From: Methanocella conradii HZ254
GTDB taxonomy: Archaea > Halobacteriota > Methanocellia > Methanocellales > Methanocellaceae
DNA length: 64,000 bases
Direction of reading: 5' to 3'
Assembly (NCBI RefSeq): GCF_000251105.1
Contig: NC_017034.1
Coordinates: 1,612,001-1,676,000, forward strand
Shown: positions 17,717 through 26,645 of the stretch, piece by piece
How positions within the stretch are numbered: the first letter of the stretch is position 1
Layout: every line of letters begins with the position of its first letter
Position numbers and translations under genes: made by a program
The notes under the pieces: generated by a model
Seen by the model: only the letters and a program-made list of their open reading frames with translations
The model's database searches: none
Told to the model about the DNA's origin: nothing

Positions 17717-18889
17717 TCAGGGGTATACGAAGACCCGTCCCTTTGGGTAATCGATGTGCATGAACTCGTCGAGATATTCTTTGTATATTGCTTCAGGATC
17801 TATCTCTAGTCCTGGATGCAGCCATTTAGCATAGTATGCGATGCCCACGAGCTGGTCAGGACCCCAGGTCAATTCTGAATTAATTATATAGCTCCTGTTA
17901 TTCTTGAACGCCGATATCTCGCTCCACCCAGGACGCTTTTTCATCTCATCAAGAGACTTAGCAGGCTCGCTCGTATTGTTCCATCCCCAGCCCGTAGAGC
18001 TCACGGTTCTCACGATCACTTCGGGGTTTTGTTTTACAACCCATTCGACTCCAATCTTAGGATATTCGTCGAGGCCTGATGCAATGTTATTGCCGCCGGC
18101 AATATCGCATACGCTTTGGCCTGTCGAACCTTTTCCATACGTCGAAAAAGATGTGCCCCATTCCATGAATATCGTGGGATTCTTTTCATCCGGGTGCGAT
18201 GATAGATAATCTAATATTACTTTCTCGTATCTGGATTCCCATTCTATGTATTTTGTCGCATTTTTCTCCTCATCGAGCAAGTAAGCAAGCTTGGATATCT
18301 CCACATCAATCATATTCGGCCTGTAACAATCTAACCCTATCACGATGATGCCTGCAGGGGCTAGCTTATTCTGACAATCGGATACCCTTTGTGTGTTCGC
18401 CGACGTGATCACTATATCGGGCTTTAGCTCGATCAGCTTTTCATAGTTCGGCGCCGACCAGGTGCCTACGTCGGGAAGCGAGGCTAGTTCCGGGTAGTAG
18501 TGCATCGAGCTTGTCCGCGTATTAGTGTCCACTCCTACCAGCTTATCCGACTCGCCCAGGATCTTGACCACTTCCGTTCTATAATTACCCAGGGCTACAA
18601 TCCTTTTTATAGGCCTATAGATTGTAATGGTTCTGTTTATAGAATCGGTTATCGTTTTCGGCTTACCATTCCAATATGTATAAACATATGTGGCATCACG
18701 TACATCATCGAGGCTGACGTTACCATTGCCAGACATGTATGAGATCACTGAGCCTTTGACCTCACTGGCGGTTAATTGGCCGTCACAATCGGCATCGCAA
18801 GGCAGCCCTGTCGCCGCTGAGGCCTGAGAGACCGCCATCGTTAAAAGTATCGCCGAAAAAACAATTATAAACGCTAAAAAGTGTTTCAT
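17717..18889 (-). CDS. Binding protein with N-terminal EF-hand/dockerin-like segment (paralogue)
   Basis: 390 residues: a signal peptide, then CDADCDGQLTASEVKGSVISYMSG (calcium-loop pattern DxDxDG) and GNVSLDDVRDATYVYTYWNG, followed by a FecB/BtuF-type binding fold (PIKRIVALGNYRTEVVKILGESDKLVGVD, LIELKPDIVITSAN, VEWVVKQNPEVIVR). No lipobox. It has the same architecture as 8147-9361 and also follows a PGF-CTERM gene. The start codon lies 2 bases after the stop of that gene, so the two are translationally linked. Confidence 0.83.
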   Translation of the reverse strand: MKHFLAFIIVFSAILLTMAVSQASAATGLPCDADCDGQLTASEVKGSVISYMSGNGNVSLDDVRDATYVYTYWNGKPKTITDSINRTITIYRPIKRIVALGNYRTEVVKILGESDKLVGVDTNTRTSSMHYYPELASLPDVGTWSAPNYEKLIELKPDIVITSANTQRVSDCQNKLAPAGIIVIGLDCYRPNMIDVEISKLAYLLDEEKNATKYIEWESRYEKVILDYLSSHPDEKNPTIFMEWGTSFSTYGKGSTGQSVCDIAGGNNIASGLDEYPKIGVEWVVKQNPEVIVRTVSSTGWGWNNTSEPAKSLDEMKKRPGWSEISAFKNNRSYIINSELTWGPDQLVGIAYYAKWLHPGLEIDPEAIYKEYLDEFMHIDYPKGRVFVYP

Positions 18890-18891
18890 AG

Positions 18892-19428
18892 CTATTTCCT
18901 ACCTCCGTATAAAAGAGAGATACATGCCATTGCGAACACTCCTATCATTATTTCAAAACCAGGTGTTACAATATTGCTTTTTGACGCTCCTGCTGACGAG
19001 ACCGAGCCATTCTGGTCACTTATTGTTCCAGCATAAATGATGTCGCCTTTATTATCGCTTAGCATGTCGACCCATGTGCCTTTAAGAGACACTTTCCCCG
19101 ATGGCGGTCCTTTGATGATATATCTTATATCGCTTGTATTTATAGCGACAAATGCAATAGTGTTCCCTGAAACTTTATATTGGTCTTGGGGAAGGCTTGT
19201 ACTTATGAATGTGTAGCCATTTGGCATTATTTCCTTTAAGCCTAAAAATGAAGGCATGCTATCGTTAATCTTTAACGTAATTTCAAATTCGTCATTTGAT
19301 TTTCCTGTGTCAGAGACTGATCTAACGACCGAGACCACCCCTACAGCATAACTAAAAGGAGTGATTATCACAAGAATAACCACCCATAACAAGCAAAGGC
19401 ATAATCCCACTTTAAAATGTTTATCCAT
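18892..19428 (-). CDS. PGF-CTERM surface-anchored protein (paralogue)
   Basis: 178 residues with an N-terminal signal peptide, a beta-rich middle (LKINDSMPSFLGLKEIMPNG, STSLPQDQYKVSGN) and a C-terminal VTPGFEIMIGVFAMACISLLYGGRK sorting tail (quoted in part: TPGF, hydrophobic run, GGRK). The start has GGTGATAAA upstream. It is the first gene of the 19428-16649 operon. The promoter region has a TATA-like element at 19502-19512 and an inverted repeat at 19467-19496. Function unknown; it may present or anchor the adjacent EF-hand binding protein. Confidence 0.75.
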   Translation of the reverse strand: MDKHFKVGLCLCLLWVVILVIITPFSYAVGVVSVVRSVSDTGKSNDEFEITLKINDSMPSFLGLKEIMPNGYTFISTSLPQDQYKVSGNTIAFVAINTSDIRYIIKGPPSGKVSLKGTWVDMLSDNKGDIIYAGTISDQNGSVSSAGASKSNIVTPGFEIMIGVFAMACISLLYGGRK

Positions 19429-19466
19429 TTTATCACCACGATCTTTATATAAATTTAGACTTCATG

Positions 19467-19496
19467 TGTATTAAATTTTTTATTATATGTAATACA
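19467..19496 (-). promoter_or_regulatory. Operator-like inverted repeat over predicted transcription start
   Basis: TGTATTA (19467-19473) and TAATACA (19490-19496) are perfect 7-base inverted arms separated by 16 bases. A TATA-like run at 19502-19512 on the minus strand would start transcription near 19480, inside this repeat, the right place for a repressor. The half-site-N16-half-site spacing recalls NikR operators (GTATGA-N16-TCATAC in E. coli), but the half-sites differ and the region is A+T rich. Confidence 0.4.
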
Positions 19497-19698
19497 AATT
19501 GCATATATAAATAATTTACGTAATAAAGAATATTAATTTAATATTTATTAAATTACGTTAAAAAATAAACGTATTTAGTCATTTTTGACCTAATCTTTGA
19601 TGATATAGATATTATTCAATAATAAAATAAAACTTATAAAAGAATATATAAATATAAAAAAATACTCATGATTTTTGGATCATGAGGCACTTAAAAGT

Positions 19699-20787
19699 TC
19701 AGGCAGGCGTTGGATATATGAAGTATCCCTTATCAGAGCCCGGAAGGTATTTTTCCGAGTATTCACTCAATACCGCTTGCGGGTCAACGCCTTTATACAG
19801 GTCCGGGTGCAGGACCTTGGCCACGTACAGCATGCCTATCACCGCCCTTGGCCCGAAGGCGATGCTGCCTGACATAATGTACACTGAGTCGTTCTTGACT
19901 GCGTTTGTCTTATCCATGCCCGGCCTTGACTTTATGGCGCTCTGCACCTTCTTTAGGTCGTCTAAAGACGTAATGTTTGTCGACGTGACCATCTTGAATA
20001 TATACGAAGGGTTATTCTTTATTATCCATTCAGAGTTTACCTTGGGGTATGCCGAGGCATACAGCGAGGCATTATAACTGGCGATGTTTACTCCGCCTGA
20101 CATGCCAATCATCGTATCGCCGCCCGAAGTGTTGCCTACGGTCGAATAGTCACTATAGGATTCCCAGTATACCGCTGGCTTCTCGCCCGCGCTCAGCTTT
20201 GACGTGTTGCTTGTTACCATATTCTGGTATTTTTCGATGAAGCCCGCGTAGTCTTCCGCCTTCTTCGTGTTGCCCGTGATGATGCCAAGGGCACGGGCAT
20301 CATGGGATAGCGTGTTCATCTTATAGCAGTCGAGGTATACCAGCGTCAGGTTGGCTGCCAGTATCTGGTCGATGTTTTTCGGCTTGCTCGCCCCGCCATA
20401 GCATATCACCACGTCAGGCTTAAGGGTCGTCATCATCTCAATATTCGGGGTCTGCCAGTTGCCTATGTTTGAGACATTCTTCGGCAGTTGCGCCATCAAT
20501 ATGGGCGTCTTTGCGACCGTATCGGTTACGCCTACAATCCTGTCCGCCGCCCCTATGGCTATCAGCATCTCGGTGCAATCGGCATTAGTCGATACTATTC
20601 GCTCTGCCGTTTTTGGCAACACGACATTATTGCCGTTAGAATCCGTAAATGTAATCGTCGTAGCGCCCGTATTTTCCTGGCCTTTGCTTGCTTGTTGGGT
20701 GCAGCCTGAGCTTATAACTGTAAACATGAGAACTGCACAAACAATTAGTATTAAATATTTTTTTATTGTTAGCATAGATATCACCAA
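19699..20787 (-). CDS. Iron/cobalamin-type substrate-binding lipoprotein
   Basis: 362 residues, lipobox ending VISSGC (cysteine about residue 29) and a FecB/BtuF-type fold: NADCTEMLIAIGAADRIVGVTD, LKPDVVICYGGASKPKNIDQI, VNSEWIIKNNPSYIFK and LHPDLYKGVDPQAVLSEYSEKYLPG. It is the last gene of a five-gene minus-strand operon with an ABC-2 permease, its ATPase, a FecE ATPase and a FecCD permease, so it is the best candidate for the dedicated binding protein of that importer. It is very similar to the 6300 protein. Confidence 0.87.
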   Translation of the reverse strand: MVISMLTIKKYLILIVCAVLMFTVISSGCTQQASKGQENTGATTITFTDSNGNNVVLPKTAERIVSTNADCTEMLIAIGAADRIVGVTDTVAKTPILMAQLPKNVSNIGNWQTPNIEMMTTLKPDVVICYGGASKPKNIDQILAANLTLVYLDCYKMNTLSHDARALGIITGNTKKAEDYAGFIEKYQNMVTSNTSKLSAGEKPAVYWESYSDYSTVGNTSGGDTMIGMSGGVNIASYNASLYASAYPKVNSEWIIKNNPSYIFKMVTSTNITSLDDLKKVQSAIKSRPGMDKTNAVKNDSVYIMSGSIAFGPRAVIGMLYVAKVLHPDLYKGVDPQAVLSEYSEKYLPGSDKGYFIYPTPA

Positions 20788-20849
20788 TTATTCTAATTAA
20801 TCATAAAATGTATTAAGCTTTGCTGTGCAATCGTTATGCCTTATGATTT

Positions 20850-21575
20850 TTATATTGTCGCCTTCCTGAACATGTAAATGCTGACTAAAAGGACGGCGAC
20901 GGCCATCGCGGTTATGACGATTAGCTGCGTGTAGACTATCTGGCCATTAAAATCCGCCCTGATTGTATCGATCGCAAAGCTAACCGGGTTTATGGAGGCG
21001 ATAACGCGAAGCCACTCTGGCATAGAGCTATAGGGCATCAGAGCGCTGCTCGCAAAGTAAAGCGGCATGCTTATCATGCTGTTTACGGCGGCGTACCCGT
21101 CGTGGTCGTCCACTATGAGGGCGATGGCAGAGGCAAGCGAAGAAAACAGGATGCCAAACACGGCCAGCACGACAAGCATATAGAGAAATCCTATCGGTCC
21201 CGGGAGGGACACTCCAAAGATGACGGCCAGGCCAAGTATTACCATCGACTGCAAAATGCCCCGAAAAGTTATGAACGATATCTTCCCGAAAAGGATGCTC
21301 TCCCTCCTGGCTGGCAACGCCATGAACTTGTTCAAAAACCCGAGAATCTTATCGAATATGAGAAGAGAGCCTCCCTGAAGAGAACTGAAAAGCATAGTCA
21401 TAACAAGGATGCCGGGGGTGATGAACTCAAGGTAATTATCCGTGAACCTCGTGGGAAGCGCCAGCCCGACGAATATCAGCCATGCAGCGGGCATTACGAG
21501 AGCGGTGACTACAAAAATCTTTCCCCTCAGCCATTTCAATAGATCCCTATAAAAGTAATAAAAAACTTCACTCAT
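20850..21575 (-). CDS. ABC-2 type transporter permease
   Basis: 241 residues with about six membrane segments. It is a paralogue of 7362-8090. The start codon overlaps the stop of the ATPase gene at 21575, so the two are translationally coupled and form one ABC-2 transporter. ABC-2 systems usually export, so a FecCD importer and an ABC-2 exporter share one operon. What is exported (a metallophore, a stripped chelate or something else) is unknown. Confidence 0.83.
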   Translation of the reverse strand: MSEVFYYFYRDLLKWLRGKIFVVTALVMPAAWLIFVGLALPTRFTDNYLEFITPGILVMTMLFSSLQGGSLLIFDKILGFLNKFMALPARRESILFGKISFITFRGILQSMVILGLAVIFGVSLPGPIGFLYMLVVLAVFGILFSSLASAIALIVDDHDGYAAVNSMISMPLYFASSALMPYSSMPEWLRVIASINPVSFAIDTIRADFNGQIVYTQLIVITAMAVAVLLVSIYMFRKATI

Positions 21576-22528
21576 TACCTTCGCCTCAGCATAAGCCTGT
21601 ACTTCGTAGCGTCAAAACTGGCATTCTCTTCCTGCATGGTCACCTTTTGTAAGAAAACGTCGTCAAGTGTCGAGTCTCTTACGACAAGCGAGTGAACTTC
21701 AAGCCCCTGCCTTGATAGCTCCCTTGATATGAGGGGCAAGGCCTCTTCGCCGTTGTCGGCCATAAACCTTATCTCATGTTCGGCCACGTTCATCAACCGT
21801 ACGCCTTCTAAGTTTATGCCCTTAAACTCGCCGGAAACTGATGCTATCACTATATCGCCACAAATGTCCGATTTTAGCTTTTCGGGGCTGTCGATAGCGA
21901 CAATTTTCCCTTTATCGATAATGGCCACGCGGTCACAATACCTGTCAGCTTCATCCATATAGTGGGTAGTCATGAAAATGGTCATGCCTTTTTCCTTGAG
22001 CGAGTAGATGTGCTCCCATATCTTTTTGCGGGCCGCCACGTCCAGCCCCAGGGTGGGCTCATCGAGGAAAAGCACTTTAGGCTCGTGTACGAGCGCCTGT
22101 GCCAATTCTAAACGACGCCTCATCCCGCCTGAATACCCTTTTACAAGCTCGTTCGCCCTCTCGGTAAGCTCCATCAGCGCAAGGACCTCGTCCACCTTAT
22201 CCTTCTTATTTGGGATGTGGTAGAGCTGGGCGTATAGCATCACGTTCTCCCTTCCAGTGAGCTTTATATCTAGAGCCATTTCCTGCGGCACATAGCTAAT
22301 GGACTCCCTGACTCGCACGGGATCTTTTACAATGTTGTAGCCGCACACGTATGCTTCGCCTTTGCTCGGCCTTACCAATGTCGTGAGCATTTTCACTATC
22401 GTGCTCTTTCCTGCCCCATTAGGCCCGAGTAGCCCGAATATCTCGCTCTCTACATCGAGGTTGACGTCGTTTACCGCGCACAGGTCCTTGTAATATTTTG
22501 TCAGGCCAATCGTCGATACTACGCTCAT
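21575..22528 (-). CDS. ABC-2 transporter ATP-binding protein
   Basis: About 317 residues from the ATG at 22528, chosen because GGTGA lies 6 bases upstream. An in-frame ATG at 22534 directly abuts that site. Walker A GPNGAGKST, signature YSGGMRRRLELAQAL and Walker B VLFLDEPTLGLD are all present, followed by the H-loop MTTHYMDEA and a C-terminal domain typical of DrrA/CcmA-type ATPases. It partners the permease at 20850 and may also serve the orphan permease at 7362. Confidence 0.88.
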   Translation of the reverse strand: MSVVSTIGLTKYYKDLCAVNDVNLDVESEIFGLLGPNGAGKSTIVKMLTTLVRPSKGEAYVCGYNIVKDPVRVRESISYVPQEMALDIKLTGRENVMLYAQLYHIPNKKDKVDEVLALMELTERANELVKGYSGGMRRRLELAQALVHEPKVLFLDEPTLGLDVAARKKIWEHIYSLKEKGMTIFMTTHYMDEADRYCDRVAIIDKGKIVAIDSPEKLKSDICGDIVIASVSGEFKGINLEGVRLMNVAEHEIRFMADNGEEALPLISRELSRQGLEVHSLVVRDSTLDDVFLQKVTMQEENASFDATKYRLMLRRR

Positions 22529-22568
22529 CGTCATTCACCAATGCTCGTTATTCATAAAAAGCCACCGG

Positions 22569-23354
22569 CTATACGCAAGCTAATCTCATGGATTTCTTTA
22601 TGGGCATTATGTATTTCCCGTGCCTGCTTTCCAGGATGTCCACGTTGACGTCGTACACTTCTCGTATATTCTCTGGCGTAAGTACCTCTTCCGGCGTCCC
22701 CATGGCGAACGTCCTGCCCTTCTTTAGCATTATCACGCGGTCGGAATAGTTGTAGGCGAGCGTCAGGTCATGCAATGCCATAAGCATCGACGATTTCCGC
22801 TTCCCGGACAGCATTTTGGCTATCTCGAGCACCTCTAGCTGATGCTTTATGTCAAGGTTACTGGTGGGCTCGTCGAAGATGAAAGCGCGGGGGTCCTGTG
22901 CCAGCGCCCTGGCGATGTAGACCTTTTGCCGCTCCCCGCCGCTTATCTGGCTTATCATCTTACTCGCCAGCTCGTTTATGCCCATCGTGTCTATCGCGTT
23001 CTGGACGGCTTCCAGGTCATTTTTGGTTACCTTCCACCTGATGTGCGGCTTTCTTCCCAGCAGGACGGTATCGACGACGGTCGAAAAAAAGGTCTGCTGG
23101 AAATTCTGGGGCACATACCCAATACATTTGGCGACGTCTTTAGGGTCCATCCTTGATAAGTCCATGCCATCGATGTATATCTTGCCTTGCTTAGGCTTAA
23201 GTATCCCTGCAATCCCTTTGATGAGCGTGCTCTTTCCTGAGCCATTCGGGCCGACGAGGCTTAAAATCTCGCCCTCGTCAAGCTCAAACGAGACGTCGTC
23301 GATGGCCTTAAACCTGTCATAGTATATGCAAACGTTCTTTACAGATATTTTCAT
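22569..23354 (-). CDS. FecE/BtuD-type ABC transporter ATP-binding protein
   Basis: About 261 residues from the ATG at 23354 with GGTGAT 5 bases upstream. Walker A GPNGSGKST, signature ISGGERQKVYIARAL and Walker B AFIFDEPTSNLD are intact. It is the ATPase of a metal-chelate importer together with the permease that ends immediately upstream (23364). It is paralogous to the ATPase domain at 32238. Confidence 0.88.
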   Translation of the reverse strand: MKISVKNVCIYYDRFKAIDDVSFELDEGEILSLVGPNGSGKSTLIKGIAGILKPKQGKIYIDGMDLSRMDPKDVAKCIGYVPQNFQQTFFSTVVDTVLLGRKPHIRWKVTKNDLEAVQNAIDTMGINELASKMISQISGGERQKVYIARALAQDPRAFIFDEPTSNLDIKHQLEVLEIAKMLSGKRKSSMLMALHDLTLAYNYSDRVIMLKKGRTFAMGTPEEVLTPENIREVYDVNVDILESRHGKYIMPIKKSMRLACV

Positions 23355-23363
23355 TTTTATCAC

Positions 23364-24476
23364 CTAGTATAGCCGGCTTTCTCTCCCTTTCAGTATCAAG
23401 AAGACGAAGAATACTCCCCCAAGCACGTACATGATTATCCCCACGGGTAGCTCTACGGGGCTCATGATGGTGCGGGCAAACGTATCCGATATGAGCAGGA
23501 TGAACCCGCCTATAAGTGCTGACCCGGGGATGACGAACCTGTTGTCGTTCCCGATTATCATCCTGCAGATATGGGGGGCCATCAAGCCGATGAAGCCGAT
23601 GACGCCCGTGAAGGCCAGGCAGCTCGAGGCGATGAACGTTGCCACCATTAGCCCCGCCATCCTCAGCGTGTCCACCTTGACGCCCAGGTTCTTCGCGACC
23701 TCGTCGCCAGCCTCCATGGCGTTTAGGTCCCACGATTTAAAAATTATATATAAAAAGCCAATAATTGTTATAGGTAATAGTATTATGACCGCATCCCAGC
23801 TTGCGCCCCACATACCGCCCATCAGCCATACCGTTATTTCGCGCAGTTTTTCGTTATTCGTGACATACTTAAGAAACATGACCCCCGCCGAAAAAATGTA
23901 GCCTATTACAACGCCTGCCAGGATGATAGTGGAGTTATCGCACTTTATCCTGGAGATGCCGTAAACGAGAACCATGCTGGCCATGCCAAATACGAAAGCC
24001 GATAATACTAGGAACGAGCTTTGATTATCATTAAAAAAGCCACCTAAGATTCCGGGTCCCAGCACGATTGCCATCGCCGCCCCAAAAGATGCCGCAGATG
24101 ACAGCCCAAGGGTAAAAGGGCTTACCAGCGGGTTCCTTAAAAGGCTTTGCATGACTGCGCCCGAAACGGCGAGACACATGCCCGTCAATATGGCGAGAAG
24201 TATCCTTGGCAAGCGTATGTTGATGACTATGACCTGTGCTATGTCATTTAGTGGGGGTAAAAACACGCTGGGTAGGGCTTTGTTTGCCACCGCCAGGAAC
24301 ACGTCTTCGAGCGATAGCTGTGCCGAGCCGACCGAGCCGGCATACAGGACGGCAAATAAAATCAGGAATGACATTACAGCCAGAAAAACGAGCTTTTTCG
24401 AGAAGCTTTCTTGATATACCTCTGAGGCTTTTTGCATTTTGTCCTCGACAAAGCCCATTTTATCTGTATTATGCAT
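23364..24476 (-). CDS. FecCD-type ABC importer permease
   Basis: About 370 residues from the ATG at 24476 (GGTGAAAG upstream); an in-frame ATG at 24509 would add 11 residues without a good site. About nine or ten membrane segments and family motifs: RLPRILLAILTGMCLAVSGAVMQ, RNPLVSPFTLGLSSAASFG, GVIGFIGLMAPHICRMIIGND and ELPVGIIMYVLGGVFF. These permeases import Fe-siderophores, heme or cobalamin. It is the first gene of the operon and is divergent from the chlI-like gene across a 197-base A+T-rich region, so importer and chelatase may be co-regulated. Confidence 0.88.
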   Translation of the reverse strand: MHNTDKMGFVEDKMQKASEVYQESFSKKLVFLAVMSFLILFAVLYAGSVGSAQLSLEDVFLAVANKALPSVFLPPLNDIAQVIVINIRLPRILLAILTGMCLAVSGAVMQSLLRNPLVSPFTLGLSSAASFGAAMAIVLGPGILGGFFNDNQSSFLVLSAFVFGMASMVLVYGISRIKCDNSTIILAGVVIGYIFSAGVMFLKYVTNNEKLREITVWLMGGMWGASWDAVIILLPITIIGFLYIIFKSWDLNAMEAGDEVAKNLGVKVDTLRMAGLMVATFIASSCLAFTGVIGFIGLMAPHICRMIIGNDNRFVIPGSALIGGFILLISDTFARTIMSPVELPVGIIMYVLGGVFFVFLILKGRESRLY

Positions 24477-24673
24477 GATACTTTCACCCACTTTAATAAT
24501 ACAAAACATTTTGATATTATGATATCTTGTTATACTATTTATTTGTTACTTAAATTTTATTAAAGAAAAGATTGATATATGATGAATTGTGATACAAAAT
24601 TAAAATATTGTTATGTTTGGTATTAATAAATTATTTAGTTGTATTACAAGGTTTAATATGAAAAGTGATAGCA

Positions 24674-25843
24674 ATGAGCAGCTTCAATGTTGTATACCCG
24701 TTCACAGCCATCGTAGGGCAGGAAAAGATGAAGAAAGCGCTACTATTAAATGCGATAAACCCCAGGATAGGCGGAGTATTGATAAAGGGGGAAAAAGGAA
24801 CTGCAAAGTCCACGGCGGTGAGGGCGCTTGCAAACCTGCTGCCGGATATAGAAGTTGTGGAAGACTGCCCATATGGCTGCAGCCCTTATGATAGGACTCT
24901 AATGTGCTCCTCATGCCAGGAGAAGAATGGCAACTTAAAAAAAGGATGGAGGAAAATGAGGGTCGTCGAGCTGCCCATAAGCTCGACGGAAGATAAAGTG
25001 GTAGGAACTCTGGACATAGAGCATGCCATTAAGAAGGGGGAGAAAAGGTTTGAGCCCGGCATACTGGCGCAGGCGAACAGGAATATTCTCTACGTTGATG
25101 AGGTGAACCTGCTTAATGACCATATAGTGGACGTGCTCCTCGATGCCGCAGCTATGGGGGTGAATATTGTAGAAAGGGAGGGCGTGTCCTATTCTCATCC
25201 ATCCCAATTCATCCTTGTGGGCACGATGAACCCCGAGGAGGGCGAGCTACGGCCTCAATTGCTCGACAGGTTCGGCCTATGCGTGGAGATAGAGGGGATA
25301 AGGGACCCGGAGACGAGAATGGCCATCGTGACAAATCGGATGGAGTACGAGAAGGACCCGGAGTCGTTTGCCGAGAAATGCAAGAAAGATGAAGAGGCGT
25401 TGAGGCAAAAAATCATACATGCTAAGGAGATACTGGGAAAGGTCAAGGTATCGCCTGAGATGCTACGGCTTATAGTGGATATTTGTATAGACATGCAGGT
25501 GGACGGCCACAGGGCAGACCTCACGATGATGAAGGCCGCATCAGCCATAGCGGCCTTTGATGGAAGGACAGAGGTTAATGAGAACGACGTGAGGGAAGCT
25601 GCGGAGCTGGTGCTCAAGCACAGGATGAGGAGAAAGCCCTTCAGCCAGCAAAAGATGGATAGCGATAGGCTGGAGCAGTCCATACAGAAGAACAGGGAGA
25701 AGCCGCCTCAACAGCAGCAACAAAAGCAGCAGGAAGAGCATCGCCATGACCACCACCATGACCACTCTGATGAGAATAGCCAGGCGACGAGGTCAGACGC
25801 CTCGAAGGAAACATATTTTCGGAGGGTGACCCCTTCAGGCTAA
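24674..25843 (+). CDS. ChlI/BchI-type chelatase AAA+ ATPase (I-like product)
   Basis: About 389 residues from the ATG at 24674 (GTGAT upstream; an ATG at 24665 is also in frame). Walker A GEKGTAKST (about 39-47), Walker B ILYVDEVNLL, a sensor region VGTMNPEEGELRPQLLDRFGL and the chelatase insertion with CPYGC and CSSC. The C-terminal 60 residues are Gln- and His-rich (QQQQQKQQEEHRHDHHHDH), a possible metal-binding linker, and end in frame 0 at a TAA (25841-25843). AAA+ subunits of this family drive CobN/BchH-type chelatases. The D-like half continues in the -1 frame, so full-length ChlD may arise by frameshifting while this ORF gives the I-like subunit. Confidence 0.85.
   Translation: MSSFNVVYPFTAIVGQEKMKKALLLNAINPRIGGVLIKGEKGTAKSTAVRALANLLPDIEVVEDCPYGCSPYDRTLMCSSCQEKNGNLKKGWRKMRVVELPISSTEDKVVGTLDIEHAIKKGEKRFEPGILAQANRNILYVDEVNLLNDHIVDVLLDAAAMGVNIVEREGVSYSHPSQFILVGTMNPEEGELRPQLLDRFGLCVEIEGIRDPETRMAIVTNRMEYEKDPESFAEKCKKDEEALRQKIIHAKEILGKVKVSPEMLRLIVDICIDMQVDGHRADLTMMKAASAIAAFDGRTEVNENDVREAAELVLKHRMRRKPFSQQKMDSDRLEQSIQKNREKPPQQQQQKQQEEHRHDHHHDHSDENSQATRSDASKETYFRRVTPSG
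25814..25843 (+). promoter_or_regulatory. Candidate -1 ribosomal frameshift site between chlI-like and chlD-like frames
   Basis: Frame 0 reads TAT TTT CGG and stops at 25841. Slipping back one base on the TTTT run (25816-25819) continues as S-E-G-D-P-F-R-L-N-Q-A-A-M into the vWA ORF, without a stop. The -1 frame is open only from 25780 onward, so any shift must occur at 25780-25843. GGAGGGTGA (25821-25829) follows directly. A mutation or sequence error giving the same picture is not excluded. Confidence 0.5.
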
Positions 25844-25854
25844 ACCAGGCCGCC

Positions 25855-26643
25855 ATGAAATCCCTCATCGAAAAGGACTCTAAGGTGAGGGATGGCCAGG
25901 GCAGAAGGAGCGTCACCACGTCGAGAGACGGCAAATACATTAGAAGCATAATTCCGCAGGGTGAAGTCACCGATCTAGCTATAGATGCCACGCTCAGGGC
26001 GGCTGCGCCTTACCAGAAAAACCGCGAGGGCTGCCTGGCGATAAAGATTGAGGCGCAGGACTTAAGGCAAAAGGTGAGGGAGCGGAAGATTGGCAATACC
26101 ATAGTTTTTATCGTTGATGCAAGTGGTAGCATGGGCGCGGAGGCGAGGATGACTGCCGTCAAGGGAGCCATTCTCACGCTGCTGATGGACGCTTACCAGA
26201 AGCGGGATAAGGTGGGCCTTATCGTGTTCAAGGGCGATAGGGCCGAACTACTTCTTCCGCCTACTCAGAGCGTCGAGCTGGCCCGGAAATATACAGAAGA
26301 GCTTCCAGTGGGCGGCAAGACCCCTCTGGTGCATGGCCTTACGATGGGACTCGACGTCATCAAGAAGGAGATGCTCAAGGATAAGTGCATCATGCCAATA
26401 GCCGTGCTGATATCTGATGGAAAGGCCAACGTTAGTATGAGGGGAGGAAAGCCGGTGGAAGAGGCGGTAGAGGCCGCATCCCTCTATAGAGAAGGTCACA
26501 TAAAGTCGCTTGTAATCGATTCTGAGAAGAATTTCCTTAGCTTTGGGCTGGCCAAGCGGATATCCGAGGCGATGGGTGCAAAGTACGTCAAGCTGGAAGA
26601 GCTGGACGCCGACGCCATTGTCAGGGGCGTTGGCGAGATGTGA
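25855..26643 (+). CDS. ChlD-type chelatase vWA domain (D-like part)
   Basis: 262 residues if started at the ATG at 25855, but there is no close ribosome site. Homology-like sequence (EGDPFRL) extends upstream in this frame to at least 25807, so the natural product is probably fused to the AAA+ part by a -1 frameshift. It has an integrin-I/vWA fold with the MIDAS motif DASGSMG, a downstream T in GGKTPLVHGL and VLISDGKAN. The D subunit is known to bridge the I-subunit ring and the large CobN/BchH subunit. CobN is encoded at 10086. It ends 2 bases before the convergent cbiO gene. Confidence 0.85.
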   Translation: MKSLIEKDSKVRDGQGRRSVTTSRDGKYIRSIIPQGEVTDLAIDATLRAAAPYQKNREGCLAIKIEAQDLRQKVRERKIGNTIVFIVDASGSMGAEARMTAVKGAILTLLMDAYQKRDKVGLIVFKGDRAELLLPPTQSVELARKYTEELPVGGKTPLVHGLTMGLDVIKKEMLKDKCIMPIAVLISDGKANVSMRGGKPVEEAVEAASLYREGHIKSLVIDSEKNFLSFGLAKRISEAMGAKYVKLEELDADAIVRGVGEM

Positions 26644-26645
26644 CT

